NCBI RefSeq assembly: GCF_958979055.1
Contig: NC_084890.1
Coordinates: 310,001 to 374,000, forward strand
Direction: 5' to 3'
Origin: Alnus glutinosa
Lineage: Eukaryota > Streptophyta > Magnoliopsida > Fagales > Betulaceae
DNA: 64,000 nucleotides
Part shown: positions 39,535 to 51,775 of the stretch, piece after piece
Layout of the letters: every line of letters starts with the position of its first letter
How positions within the stretch are numbered: the first letter of the stretch is position 1
Notes under the pieces: generated by a model
Seen by the model: only the letters and a program-made list of their open reading frames with translations
What the model was told of the DNA's origin: nothing
Databases searched by the model: none
Translations under genes and position numbers: made by a program

Positions 39535-40809
39535 TCAAACTTTAGGCAATGCAGATCCTTTTAAATAATGGAAGCTCTCTAATATTTTTGTATTATCAGA
39601 AAAATACTTCTTTAGAATATCTTCTTCTATAGATCCTCTTAAATTCTTAATCTTGATAGCCTTTAGGCAATGACGCCAACAAATAACTGGAATAAGATTG
39701 CAACAACTGTGATCTTTCAATTTGTCAACAAGATTTCCATATGAGAACTGAAATATGAGTAAACAGTTAAGAACATTATCAGAAATGACAAAAGAAGGCA
39801 TCAAACTACTTTAATTTGGGCGGCCCATAATCTATCTATTTTAATTTGGGCGCCCAGAAGAAAGAAGGTGTTGAAACTGAATTTAGAATTGTGAAAACAT
39901 GATAGTAATGGCAATAATTTTTAGTTAGGAAAAATTATGTTAATGCAATGGTATTGCAATAGCACCTTTGTAACATTTGGCCACAAATGAACCAAAAAAA
40001 TATCAAATAACAGCCGGTATAAAATAATTATGATCACTAAAGTACTAGAATTCCTCACAACAACGAATTGTGACAAAATAGAGTTTGTTCCCAAAAAAAA
40101 AAAAAAAAAAAAACTCCTTGTGTAATCTACTTTCCCCCCATTGTGTAATTTAGAACCTATAAAAGCTAGGGCTGCGTTTTACAAGGAGAAAACCCAATTA
40201 GAGATCTCAATTGGCCGCTGAAAAAGCATATATATTATCCCTACATGTAAAGAAGAAGGTTAGGATGACTCCAATATTGGTTACTTCTCCTCCCTCTTTA
40301 ACAAAAAAATTAAAGTAGAGGTGATACTCTTATCCTATCCATTTTGAGGGTGGTTTGAGTATTATATATCTCCAAAGAAAAAGGATTTGTAAGGCTATGG
40401 AAATAGAGGGAGGCAATAATGTCCCTTATAAATTTAGGATAAAGAAAAATGTATAATCAAGGCATATAGTTAAAATTAAATGGAGGAACCTTTTCCCTCA
40501 CGATACTGTTCATGCAATGCCAACAACAATATCTGAAACAATTGCCCTAAAATGTAGAAAGATCAGGTGATCCCAGAATGATGGCACTAGCTAAGTTACT
40601 ACTTAACTATAGTATATTATGATCATAGCCCATATATAGCACTTGATTTGAATTTGAAAACTCAAGAGACCAATAAAAAGGAGGAACCAAACAAGATTAT
40701 TCATGAAGATGATCCTTGATTGGAAATGCGAGAAATATATTGGGTCAAGACTTTCAGAGAATGGTTCAGTCTTGGAGATAAAAATTACTAAGATCTTACT
40801 ATGCAACAA
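39535..40809 (-). pseudogene. F-box/FBD gene fragment, copy 3 (intron 2 and exon 3 only)
   Basis: Exon 3 at about 39747-39535 is open: FSYGNLVDKLKDHSCC..., CWRHCLKAIKIKNLRGS, to a stop. Upstream only intron 2 sequence is present, ending at about 40809 where homology to gene 1 (17720) stops. No F-box exon follows. It is a 3' fragment without its own promoter or F-box. It points toward the OPT gene's 3' end, which begins 600 bp further right on the same strand. Confidence 0.85.
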
Positions 40810-41421
40810 TAAGTTTTTATTATTTATTACTTTTTTTTTTTTTTGATTTTTGATTTTTTTAAAAAAATTAGTTTATTTATTTTTTAATAAATTTATATTT
40901 TTCATTAAGATGGATACGTGTTGGCATTTTATTGGTTTGATGTGGAGCTGACATAACATTTAATAGAATCTGTTAAAAAATTTAATAAAATTTGCCTCAA
41001 TGGATCAATTTGTAATTATAGTTTACCACAAGAATCTCTCATAAACTTTTTAAACTATAGAGAGTGATTTGTAATTATGGCATACCTCAGGTACCAATAA
41101 TACAATTATTCCTATAAAATAAAATAAAACAAACACCTAGGAATGTGTTCTACAAAACCTTTTCCTTATTCAATTACAAAAATAAATAAATAAATAAATA
41201 AATGTATTCTACAAAACCTTAGCTTAGCGGACTTGACCAGTTGTAAAAAAATGCACCTACTCAGGCAATCATTCACAGAAGCTTCCCAATTTACATGCTG
41301 TACGTGTCACAGCGGCCGCAAGAGGAGCTAGAATAAATTTCTTCATGAGCTCTTGTACGTGTAAGAAATTCGAAGATACTTCGGCTGCTACATATAACAA
41401 AGCGAATAAAGAGAAAAGCTG
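40810..41421. other. Spacer between F-box fragment and OPT gene
   Basis: AT-rich with T and A runs (40829-40867) and a short (AAAT)n tract at about 41181-41203. Likely includes the 3' UTR of the OPT gene. No gene seen. Confidence 0.55.
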
Positions 41422-42170
41422 TCAATGGAACAGGGGACACCCTTGAACCGCTATGCCAGGGGCAGTAGGGCAGCTTGCTAGTGGGCAGTGATCGTCTAAT
41501 TCCAAACCCCACCACCTCATTCCATTGACCTCTCTAATTTGTAATGTGAAATAGCAAAGAATAGCCATGAAAGCAACTCCGGCATCTAGCCCGGCTGATA
41601 GGATGTAGTTGTGCCTTGCCCACCACCCTTTGAATCTCCTGTACACAAAAAAGTTGAAGAAAATGCCAACAGCGCCCCAACACAGGTAGTTCACAGCCCT
41701 GGCAGGTGGCATTCCCCTTGCACCTCCTAAAATGATAGGCATGTTAATGAGCCTTATCCACTTTTGCTCCGGAAACAAGCGACAGAGTAGCCACACCGGC
41801 AGCGGTGCCAGGATACCGATTAGAAAGAAGTAGTTCATCTTAGAGTATAGGCCAAGACGGCCAAACATGCGAAGTGGGCCGACTACACCCCATATGATGG
41901 AAGCATTGTAGAAAACATCATCTAGAGAGCATGTCCACGGGCTTCCTTCTCCTAGTTTTGATGGTTCACAGATATGTTCTACTGACGTGAGAAGCCACCA
42001 AGCTGTTGCGAAGTAGGCTGAGGATGAAACTAAGGTTCCCACTAACTTATCATTTAGGAACAAACATTAGTTTTACTCTCTGGCCGGTTTAATTAATTTC
42101 CAGTTATATATTCAAGCAAATTTGAAAAACCCACCTGAACAATAAACATGGATTTTGGAGGAATTTTCAT

Positions 42171-42173
42171 TTA
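42171..42173 (-). other. Premature stop codon in OPT exon 6
   Basis: Reading on the minus strand, GGC CAT TAA ATG AAA: TAA interrupts GHxMKIPPK. A single base change from TAT or TAC explains it. The surrounding exon is in frame on both sides. Confidence 0.9.
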
Positions 42174-43868
42174 ATGGCCTAGCTTGAAGTCTGAGAGAAA
42201 CATGATTGCCTGTGACACGCTTATGAAGCCATAGGTCTTGAAAGCCACGTTTGCAAGAGGTTTCCCCGGATACATGTAACCAATAATAAGCTCGGTGATC
42301 ACATTGATTCCTGGTTGCTGCACAAAGAGTTTACAATCTGATCAAACACAAAGACTAAGAGATCAGAAGCCTATATATAGTGTGATCAATGGCTAGCATA
42401 CCTGGTTTGTGGTAGCAGTAATTACGCCAATTGGGAGGGTGAATAACAGAGCCAAGACAATTGCTAGTAGGACTCCCCAGTAAGGGAGTTGCAATTGCCT
42501 GCCAAAGCCTTCTGAAGCAAGAAAGGCAAGTCCAACCACCGCGGTCAAGAGTGTATAAAACCACCATTGAGGGACAGGGTCATAGTTTTTCTTCATCAAT
42601 CTAGTATGCACATCCTCAAACTTATCTTTGAATGTTGCCTTTGTTTGTTGCCAGATTGTTCTGCATATATAGAAAGGCAAATACACTAGGCAGTACAACC
42701 TTTGAGTCTTTGACAGCACAAATTAAAGTCGATGTAAAGAATTGTTAATGTCTTATCAGGAAAATATTGTTTCTTTTCATGGATACAAAAGTACCTTCCA
42801 TGGAAGAGTGCAACATGAGACAATGTAGCAGCCAATGTTGCAAAGCTTAGACCATAACCATATGCAAAGAAGATATTGAGGTTAATTTTGCTATAGCCAT
42901 CATATCCTTGTTGATTGAATTGGAAGGTTGTATCATTCAAAACTACTGAGAAATTGTATTCTCCACCATCAGGGCTGAACACATGTGATGAGAAAATAGG
43001 AAATCGCTTGGCTTCATACGAATTGGTCCAGTAATTAGTAGGGATCAATATGTAGAGAACTATGAAGAAACCAACCATTATGTTAATGATAGCAAATCCA
43101 GGGGTGGCTAAAGGAGATCCCAGGAAGCCAGCTGCAGTGGACCAATCAAGGGCAAACGAGCCAACACCAAGGCCACGAAGACCAGAACCAATTTGTTGGG
43201 CTGTAACCGAGTCCTTCCATATCCAGCAAACGAAGGAGAGAGCAGTTATGGATGGAAACAAATAGTTGGGAACAATATAGTATCCGAAGCTTGATACAAG
43301 CACCACAAGGAAGAACTGCAGCCTCGTTAGGCCTCCCTTGGGCCTAATCTCAACATCATGCAATGCCCTACTAGTTCAAATATATGATTAAGAGGAGATG
43401 TAAAAAAAAGGGGGGGGGGGGGGTAGGGGGAGAATGTCATTTAGTAGATCACTGCTATATAACTATCATACAACTGGAATGATGTAGTTGTTAAATTTTT
43501 GTTTTACAAGCCTTATTGCTCAAAATGCTGATTTTAACTGTCACATCATCACAATTGTATAATAATTGTCTACTAAATGACATTACTCATAATCAAAACA
43601 CAGAGTGGAAGAGTACTGAAAAGTGGGGTCAAAGGGTGGGGAGGGAAGCAAAGTGAGGGGCTAGGGGCACCTAAATAGAGAGACTTGAACCAAGTTGGAA
43701 GGCCACCACATGTAAGGTGAATCAACAAGAAACTTTCGAAAAATTCCAGCCCATCCGTACCCAAGCATCTGAATAATCCATCAAACACAAGAAGATGAAA
43801 GGTGAAGCAATTCCGACAAGTCTAATAATCATAAGGAGATACCACTGATGTTAAAAACCGGTGCATTC

Positions 43869-44409
43869 TGATAAGAATTTTGAAATGTAGGAATATTTTC
43901 CCTTAATTCAATCAACTGAGGTTTACATCATTATATACATGTTTGCATAAAAGCATAATAAGAAATAAATTAAATTACACAGATCTTTCTATCTTGGTCT
44001 AATTCCATCAGTGAGTATATTTGGAGAGTAACGCATGCTGTCATTGCCTAATAGTGGTGAGGAGGATCTTGTAGATTTGTCTTGAGTGCCAAGGGTCTGC
44101 ATGTTTCCATAAGTTGCAGGATATTGCCATATTCTGTCGACTAGGTTCTTTCCATAGGTTGCTTGATGCTTGTCGTGGAGAGCACTCATTCCAGAGTGAT
44201 TTGCGGATGGTATTGCAGACTCGGTGGCTGCAATGCCTGATTTGGTGGCCTCAGTATCTCCTGATTTGGTGACTGTATCCTTTCCAGAATTGATGCTAAT
44301 CACTCCTGATTTGATGGATGCAATATTGGCAAGGTGTTGAGATGGCAAGTCGGCTGAGGCTGCATGTGCGGCTGAGGCTGCATGTGCGGAAACTTCAGTA
44401 TGCTTAACA
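43869..44409 (-). repeat. 3' LTR of the Copia element
   Basis: In element orientation it begins TGTTAAGCATACTG and ends TTCTTATCA. The pol reading frame continues open through the polypurine tract and about 420 bp into this LTR, to a stop at 43989. Confidence 0.96.
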
Positions 44410-44417
44410 TCCCCCCG
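44410..44417 (-). other. Polypurine tract of the Copia element
   Basis: In element orientation GCGGGGGGA sits directly before the 3' LTR terminus TGTT, the expected place for plus-strand priming. Confidence 0.8.
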
Positions 44418-47400
44418 CAAGCTGACAGGGGGTGGAAGCACCTTCAGCTTGAGTTTAAGAAATTGAAACCGGGCAATGGAGAGACCTTTGGTGAATACAT
44501 CAGCTACCTGGTCGGCTGTGGAGATGAAAGCAATGGAGATATCTTTGTTGAGGATCTTTTCTCGCACAAAGTGGTAGTCCACTTCAATGTGCTTGGTGCG
44601 AGCATGGTAGACAGGGTTAGAAGCAAGGGCAAGAGCACTAACATTGTCACACCAGATGACAGGGGCAACTCGAAGAGGGACACTGAGTTCACAAAATAAC
44701 ATCCGAAGCCAGTAAAGTTCGGCAGTAACAATAGCAAGAGAACGGTATTCAGCTTCCGTGCTAGACCGAGAGACAACTGGCTGCTTCTTAGCACTCCAAG
44801 AGATGAGAGAATCCCCAAGGAAGACAGCAAATCCAGAAGTGGAACGACGGTCATCTGGGCTCCCTGCCCAATCAGAGTCACAAAAGGCATTGAGTTGCAA
44901 GTTGTTTGTGGAATAAAAGAGACCATGGTTACTGGTGTGCTTAAGGAAACGAAGGACACGCTTGGCAGCTGTCCAGTGTGCTGTAGTAGGACGATGCAAG
45001 TGCTGGCAGAGTTGATTCACTGAGAAGGCTATGTCTGGACGAGTAAGAGTACAATACTGAAGAGCTCCAACAATGCTTCTATATTCTGAGTAGTCAGGCA
45101 AGGTCTCACCATCAAAGTTGGAAAGAGATGGAGTCCATTGGAAGTGCGAGTAGCCTGAATACCAAGAAAATAATGCAACGGCCCCAAATCTTTGACAGGG
45201 AATTCCTGCTGCATCCGAGAAATGAGAGTACTTATAAGAGGGGCATGTGTACCTGTGACAATAATATCATCCACATAGATGAGGAGAAAAATTTTAATGC
45301 TGCCAGAGATATGAATAAAAAGGGACGTGTCAACCAAGGATGCAGTAAATCCAAGATCAAGCAGAAACTGAGACAACCGAGTGTACCAAGCTCTCGGTGC
45401 CTGTTTAAGACCGTAGATGGCCTTATGTAGTTTACACACAAAGTTCGAGTGCTGGGTATCGACAAAGCCTGGGGGCTGCTCCATGTAGACCTCTTCAGTT
45501 AAACTCCCATGAAGAAAGGCATTGGAGATGTCTAGTTGCCGAATGGGCCAGTCAAAAGAAACTGCCAATGCAAGTAAAAGCCGAATTGTTGCAGGCTTGA
45601 TAACCGGACTGAAAGTCTCTGTGTAATCAATCCCAGCCTGTTGCTCAAAGCCTTTAGCTACAAGGCGAGCTTTGAACCTGTCCACAGAGCCATCAGCCTG
45701 TCGTTTTATCTTGTAGACCCATTTGCAGTGAATGACATGTCGATTAGGAGGACGGGGACAGAGTGTCCAAGTGCTGTTGGAGGTGAGGGCATCAAATTCA
45801 GCAGTCATTGCTGCTTGCCAACGGGGGTCGGAGGCTGCTTTGCTATAGCAGGAGGGTTCAGATTCAGAGAGAACAGAGGAATAGTTGAGAAAAGGGTATC
45901 TAGAGTGGTAAAGTTTGAAGCCTGGAAATGAAGAGGGCTTGAGGGAGCCTGTGTGAGATCGAGTTGTCATGGGATGTGAAGAAGGTTGGACCAATGGCGG
46001 AGCGGGAAGTGGTGGTTCACTGACGGAAGTAGGAAGGGACAAGGAATGGGACTCTGGGACAGTAAGGGGAGAAGGGATAGAAAGTGATTGTGGAGGAGAA
46101 GAAAAGGTAGCAGCATCAGAAGGGAGGGGAAGAGAAGATGAGGGGAGAGGAGGTGATGTGGTAGGAGGTGAGTGGGAGGGTGAGTGGGAGGTAGCAGGTG
46201 AAGGAGGTGCGAGCAAGGATTCTGGGATAGAATCATCGGCTGAGGCGGTTGGTAAATCAGTGTGTGAAGGTGATGAGGTTGCATGAGGCACAAGATTAGT
46301 AGCAGTGAATAAATGAGAGGAAGAGATAAGTGAAGAGAGAGGAGTCTCACCTGTGCATGGTAGCTGAGAAGGGAGGAGTGAAGTGGCACAGTCCTTGGCA
46401 GGGAAGACAGCTTCATCAAACACAACATGTCGCGATAGATAGGCTTTGTTGGTAACTGGGTCTAGACACTTGTAACCGGCAAACTGGTATCCAAGAAAAA
46501 TGCAGGGCTTAGACCTGTATTCTAGTTTGTGAGAAACATAGGGGCGCAGCAGGGGATAGCATAGACAACCAAAGACACGAAATTTTTGATAATCTGGAGA
46601 CAGTTTGAACAGCTTTTCATAAGGGGATCGGTAGTCAAGTTTGGGAGTGGGAAGTCTGTTAATGGTGTATACAGCAGTGAGAAACGAGTCTACCCAATAT
46701 TTGTTTGACAAATGAGCATGTGCTAGGAGTGTCAGACCGGTCTCAAGAATATGCCTTAACTTTCTTTCGGCAACCCCATTTTGAGGAGAGGTATAGGGGC
46801 AAGTTTTTCTGAATGCAATGCCATGTTGGGCCAAAAATGATTGAAATTGAAGGGAGGTGTATTCCCCTCCACCATCTGACTGTAATTGTTTAATGGTGGT
46901 GGAGAATTGGTTTTCTACAAGTGTTTTGTATTTAACAAAAGTGTCATATGTGTCTGATTTGTAATAGAGTGGATAGATCCAAGTATATCGGGAGAAATCA
47001 TCAATGAAGGCCACATAGTATTTAAAACCAGTGATAGATGGAACAGGTGATGTCCAAATATCAGTATGAATGAGTTGAAGGGGAGAAGTGGAGACACGGT
47101 TTGAGACAGAAAAAGGTTGTTTCTTCCCTTTACCCATTTGACAAGAAGCACAAACAGTTTTATTCATTTCAGAAGAAGATAAAGGCAGCTTATTTTCTTT
47201 AACAATACGGGATACAATATCAGGGGAGGGATGGCCTAATCTAGAGTGCCAAACCGAATGGGAGGTCTTTATTCCTATCATAGCTGTAAAAGCCTTGCTG
47301 CCTTGATGAAGCGTCTTGCCAAACCGAAGGGGGTACATGCCATTTTCACTCGGCCCTTGCAGCAGGAGTGTTTGTGTCTGCAGGTCAATAATATAGTAGT

Positions 47401-48748
47401 GAGTTGCAGTAAGAATAAAGTAACATGCATTGTCTAGACAAAACCGTTGGATAGAGATGAGGTTAGCTGCAGCATTAGGACAGTGAAGAACATTATGAAG
47501 ATTAAAGGAGGACTGAGAAGAGGAAAGTTGAGTTGAACCAGTGTTAGCTATAGCAAGAGCAGATCCATTCCCGACAGCTACAGCTTCATTATTCTGAAAT
47601 GGGTGCTGAATTTGAAGGGTGTCCAGGTTATGTGTGATATGAGCATTGGCAGCACTGTCTGCAAACCATTCCTGATCCTCATAGATAGCATTGCTGTTAG
47701 CAACCATGGCCTGCAGTTGAGAAGGGGGCCGTCTACCTTGGAATGCATAGTCCATTCTGTGGAAGCAATCAAGAGCTATATGATTGAGCTTACCACAGAT
47801 TTGGCATGGGACTTGAGGGACATGAGAGAAAATAGGTCTGGAATCTGCTGCTGGTCTGGGAGTAGGATATCTAGATGGACTAGAATACTTGGCAGGAGGA
47901 GGGACAGCATTGTAGCGGGTGGTAGGTGCTGATGCATCATGTCTGGGACCAAAATTTCTAGGGGAATATCCGGAAGGAGAAAATCTGGGAGGAGGGAACC
48001 GTGGAGAAAGTCCCCCTCGAGGTTTGTGAGGGAAGGGTCGGCTGCCTTGCTTTTGGTTGAATAAAGCAAAAGTGGAAGTGTCCACAGTTTGGACTTGTTG
48101 ATGCTTGAGCAGCATCTCATGGTTGAGAAGTTCATCCTGGAAGTCCTCAAATGTCATCTGCTTATCTCGGGATAGGATGTTAATAGTGGTAATGAAGCTG
48201 TTGAAGGAAGGATTGAGACCATTGGTAAGATAGATGATCAAATCTTCGTCGGGGACAGGCTTGCCGACTGCTGCAAGTTGATCTGCACACTCCTTGGCAG
48301 ATTGAATATAGTCTGAGCAACTTTTGGAGCCTTGGTGAAGACTCTGCAACTTTGTTTTGAGATTGGCAACTCGAGACTTAGACTGATTAGCAAACTGGTT
48401 TGCTAATGCTGTCCACACTTGTTTTGATGTTTCCAGGCCATAGATAGTGGATAGGACTTTCTTGGAGAGGGTAATATTGATCCAACTCAAGATAGTTTGG
48501 TCTTTTCTTTGCCAAATAGCAAAGGCTGGATTGGGGATCTCCTTATTTTCAGCATCAAGGAGAAATTGGGGTGGGCATGGTTCAGTTCCATCAACAATAC
48601 CCATGGAGTCTTGGCTACGGAGAATGGGGCCAAATTGAGTGATCCAGCTGAGATAATTAGGTCCTTCTAGTTTTTCGTGAAAGGCTAGATTTGGAGGAGG
48701 GGAGGTAGTCAAGGTAGTAGCTGGGTTGTTGGAAGAGGAGGCTGCCAT
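44410..48748 (-). pseudogene. Copia gag-pol polyprotein, broken between reverse transcriptase and RNase H
   Basis: The first frame runs from the ATG at 48748 to 45029 (1239 codons). It has a gag domain (residues about 1-230), a CCHC knuckle (CQICGKLNHIALDC, about 315-328), an aspartic protease site DSAA (the usual motif is DSGA), a pre-integrase segment (HSRLGHPS), an integrase core, and reverse transcriptase with KARLVAKGF and the catalytic YVDDIIV. After SNGLHL the frame is lost: compared with the family order, a stretch of roughly 30 or more residues is missing near 45137-45150. RNase H then continues in another frame (YRSIVGALQY, RSSTEAEYRSL, ADVFTKGL). No stop separates RNase H from the 3' LTR. 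Confidence 0.93.
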
Positions 48749-48838
48749 TTCAGAAAATAGGGGTAAGGTAGAAGAAGCAGAGAGAAGTGGAGAGGTTCGG
48801 GAAGCAAGACAGAGGAGAATTTGGGCGTGTGCCTTATG

Positions 48839-48850
48839 GCTCTGATACCA
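48839..48850 (-). other. Primer binding site (initiator tRNA-Met type)
   Basis: TGGTATCAGAGC in element orientation, directly adjacent to the 5' LTR. It is the standard Copia site complementary to the 3' end of initiator methionine tRNA. Confidence 0.95.
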
Positions 48851-49391
48851 TGATAAGAATTTTGAAATGTAGGAATATTTTCCCTTAATTCAATCAACTG
48901 AGGTTTACATCATTATATACATGTTTGCATAAAAGCATAATAAGAAATAAATTAAATTACACAGATCTTTCTATCTTGGTCTAATTCCATCAGTGAGTAT
49001 ATTTGGAGAGTAACGCATGCTGTCATTGCCTAATAGTGGTGAGGAGGATCTTGTAGATTTGTCTTGAGTGCCAAGGGTCTGCATGTTTCCATAAGTTGCA
49101 GGATATTGCCATATTCTGTCGACTAGGTTCTTTCCATAGGTTGCTTGATGCTTGTCGTGGAGAGCACTCATTCCAGAGTGATTTGCGGATGGTATTGCAG
49201 ACTCGGTGGCTGCAATGCCTGATTTGGTGGCCTCAGTATCTCCTGATTTGGTGACTGTATCCTTTCCAGAATTGATGCTAATCACTCCTGATTTGATGGT
49301 TGCAATATTGGCAAGGTGTTGAGATGGCAAGTCGGCTGAGGCTGCATGTGCGGCTGAGGCTGCATGTGCGGAAACTTCAGTATGCTTAACA
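48851..49391 (-). repeat. 5' LTR of the Copia element
   Basis: Same sequence as the 3' LTR but for one visible base. The gag ATG lies 102 bp beyond its end, after the primer binding site. Confidence 0.96.
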
Positions 49392-50859
49392 CATTCCATT
49401 ACACTGGATTCTTTTGTAGCAACATATATATTTCTCTGCAGCAAGGGCCTTGTGTGCGTGTTTTCTATGCAATAAAAACAATAGAACAAAAGGGAAGTAG
49501 CACGGTATCGTATCAAGTTCAGGATTTACACAAAATAGAATTTCACCTGAGTGGTTTGAGTTAACAAGATGGCTGCCAGAGGATGAATTCCCCGGTGATA
49601 GAAAGCCTTGACAATGGTAATAATGTTCACTGCATAAACCGTGTTGGAACCTGAATTGGCAAATATGGTTATAAGAACATGCTCCTTCAGGTTAAAGGGC
49701 CCTGGGTTCAATGAAAAGAACCATTGTGTCCCACGAATGCGAATTGGTTTGTTTGGTAGGTATGCTGCCATAAGCTTTCCTATTGGAAGTACTGCAATCT
49801 GGGCTGAAACTGATGATATATAGAGTGTATTTTGGCGGTATCCAAAGAATTGATTCAAGAATGCCAGAAGAGCACACGATGTGATCCCCAGAACCCATGT
49901 TCGAAACGTCAAGCATGGCAGTGTTGGATCATCTGTAATGGGGACTGTGAGTCGAACTTGTTCGATTGGAGAATCATTTACCTCATCTGCAAAGCCAAGT
50001 AAAAAAAAAAGACGTATTCATTTGGAAAGGTAGACTTTACAATCAAATCAAGAGTATAACAATTAACAAAGAGACAGGCAACATTTTGGAAAGATATAAG
50101 CCAAATTAAATAGGGCTATAAATGAATAGAGCCACTCACACATAGGTTCGGGCTAAATTAGTTTGGCTTAGGATTGATTCATATATGAAACGAACAAAGC
50201 TTGAATAAATTTTCAGATTCGTTTACTAAGCGAGTCAAACTCATATAATTTCATTTTTATTATTTTAGTATTACTTTCAACTTTGTAATGCGAATATCTT
50301 TAAGTATTTAAAAAGATAAAAACGAATTCTCTTTGTGATGTAATAGATTTAACTTGAGTGATTGTAATTGTAAATCTTGATATAGATATATGTTTATGTG
50401 TGTGCATAATGAATGTATATAATTATATAATACAAACATATTGAGTACTCGAGATTAATTATATTGTTTAAGATTCGAGTCTAATTAACTCGAATAATAA
50501 AACCATAACTAATGATTAGTGTGGATTTATGAAAAAATTAAAATAAAATAAACAATCGCTATATTTACTTTATATACGTAATGAATAAGTTAATTGAGTA
50601 ACTCGTAAATAAGCTCGAATTCGTTTGAAAAATAAATTAATTAAGTTTAAACAAATTATTTAATTCAGTGATAAACTCAATTACTTGGCTCGTGATCGAA
50701 AAAAAAAAAAATTAAATGAAACTAACATCTACTTTCAATACTTGGCTCAACTCGACTTGATTACAGTCCTAAAGCCAAAGTTAATAAGTTAGCATTCACA
50801 ATTAACATATCCTAAACTTTCTTCAAAAGTATAGCATACTTTAGATATATATTGTTTGT

Positions 50860-51775
50860 TTGGGTATTGAATTTTTCGAATATAAATAATATTCTGAATC
50901 TGATTGCGAATTTCAAGACAATGAAAATGTGTTTGGATGTTGAATATAATTCAGATTCTTTTCGAATATGTGTTTGGGTGTTGAATTTCTGAGATTGAAA
51001 AAAAGTGTTTTATAATGGTATAAAGTGATTGGATTTTTTGAAAAGTTGTGTATAATGATTAGTATGGTAAAAAATAATAAAAATAATAATTAAAAATTAA
51101 AAACTAAAAAAACAAAATTTTTATTTTTATTTATAAAACAAAAATAAAAATAGATTAATAGGAGAATCGGCAGCCACCCCTTGGGAGGGGAGTGGCCGAG
51201 CGCCACCCCCCCACCCCCTAGGGGTGGCTTTCAGGCCACCCCGAAATCTATTTGAGGTGGCCCGAAAGCCAACCCCAGGCCACTCGGGGTAGCCGCGCGG
51301 CCACCCTCAGCCCCAAGGGTGGCCCGACAGCCACCTCTAAGGCTTCCGGGTGGCTTTCAGGCCACCCCTGGATCCATTTGGGGTGGCCCGAAAGCTACCC
51401 TTAAGGCTCAAGGGTTGGCGCGCAGCCACCCCCGGCCACTGGGGGTAGCCGCGCGGCCACCCCTAGGGCTTAGGGGGTAGCGCACGGCCATCCCGAAAAT
51501 TCACGCAGGGGGGCTTTCGGGCCACCCCCAGGGGGTCGCAGGGTGGCGCGCGGCCACCCCATTCTCCTATTTTTCTTGTTTTTTTTTTTTTTTTTAAAAA
51601 AAAAAAATTTTGCTAGCTTTGATTTCTACTGTTGAAAGAAATTGCACCTCGAAATTCAAACCGCATTCAAAACAATATTCAAGAGGCAGACGGGTTTTAT
51701 TCACCATGGATCCGGGTTTTTGAATAAAAACCCGGTTCGAATATTGAAAAATATTCGAACCAAACGCACTATCAT
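50860..51775. mobile_element. MITE-like element with a GC-rich repetitive core, in OPT intron 1
   Basis: Ends resemble each other in inverted orientation: left TGTTTGGGTATTGAATTTTT, right (other strand) GTGCGTTTGGTTCGAATATT. Between 51168 and 51565 lies a GC-rich block built from many copies, in both orientations, of GGGGTGGC/GCCACCCC with CCCGAAAGCC and GCGCGGCCACCC, able to form many hairpins. The AT-rich surroundings contrast sharply. Boundaries are approximate and no clear target duplication was found. Confidence 0.6.

Larger units (their letters stand above)
35520..40809. repeat. Right arm of the large inverted repeat
   Basis: Reverse complement of 26384-31080 over most of its length. 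It contains CZIB copy 4 on the plus strand and the 3' part of an F-box gene on the minus strand. The right end stops within F-box intron 2, so it lacks F-box exons 1 and 2. The arm differs from the left by indels, a MITE at 37672-37833 and the absence of the OPT/D2 insertion. Confidence 0.88.
43869..49391 (-). mobile_element. Copia LTR retrotransposon, young insertion in OPT intron 2
   Basis: A 5523 bp element with two LTRs of 541 bp (43869-44409 and 48851-49391), a 5 bp target duplication CATTC (43864-43868 and 49392-49396), a primer binding site and a polypurine tract. I see a single difference between the LTRs (near 44320 versus 49301, A versus T). Coding order gag, protease, integrase, reverse transcriptase, RNase H is that of Ty1/Copia. 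It lies in the same orientation as the OPT gene. The internal region has one deletion/frameshift between reverse transcriptase and RNase H, so the copy appears non-autonomous. Confidence 0.97.

Noticed and set aside
45967-46428. Open frames in other phases across the Copia gag-pol region (for example 45967-46428, 44382-44699, 47603-47932)
   Set aside because: These are shadows of the gag-pol frame caused by its Ser/Pro-rich low-complexity coding sequence; they have no motifs.
51168-51565. GC-rich block considered as a CpG-island promoter or foreign DNA
   Set aside because: It is made of short inverted modules inside what looks like a MITE in OPT intron 1; no gene starts here.
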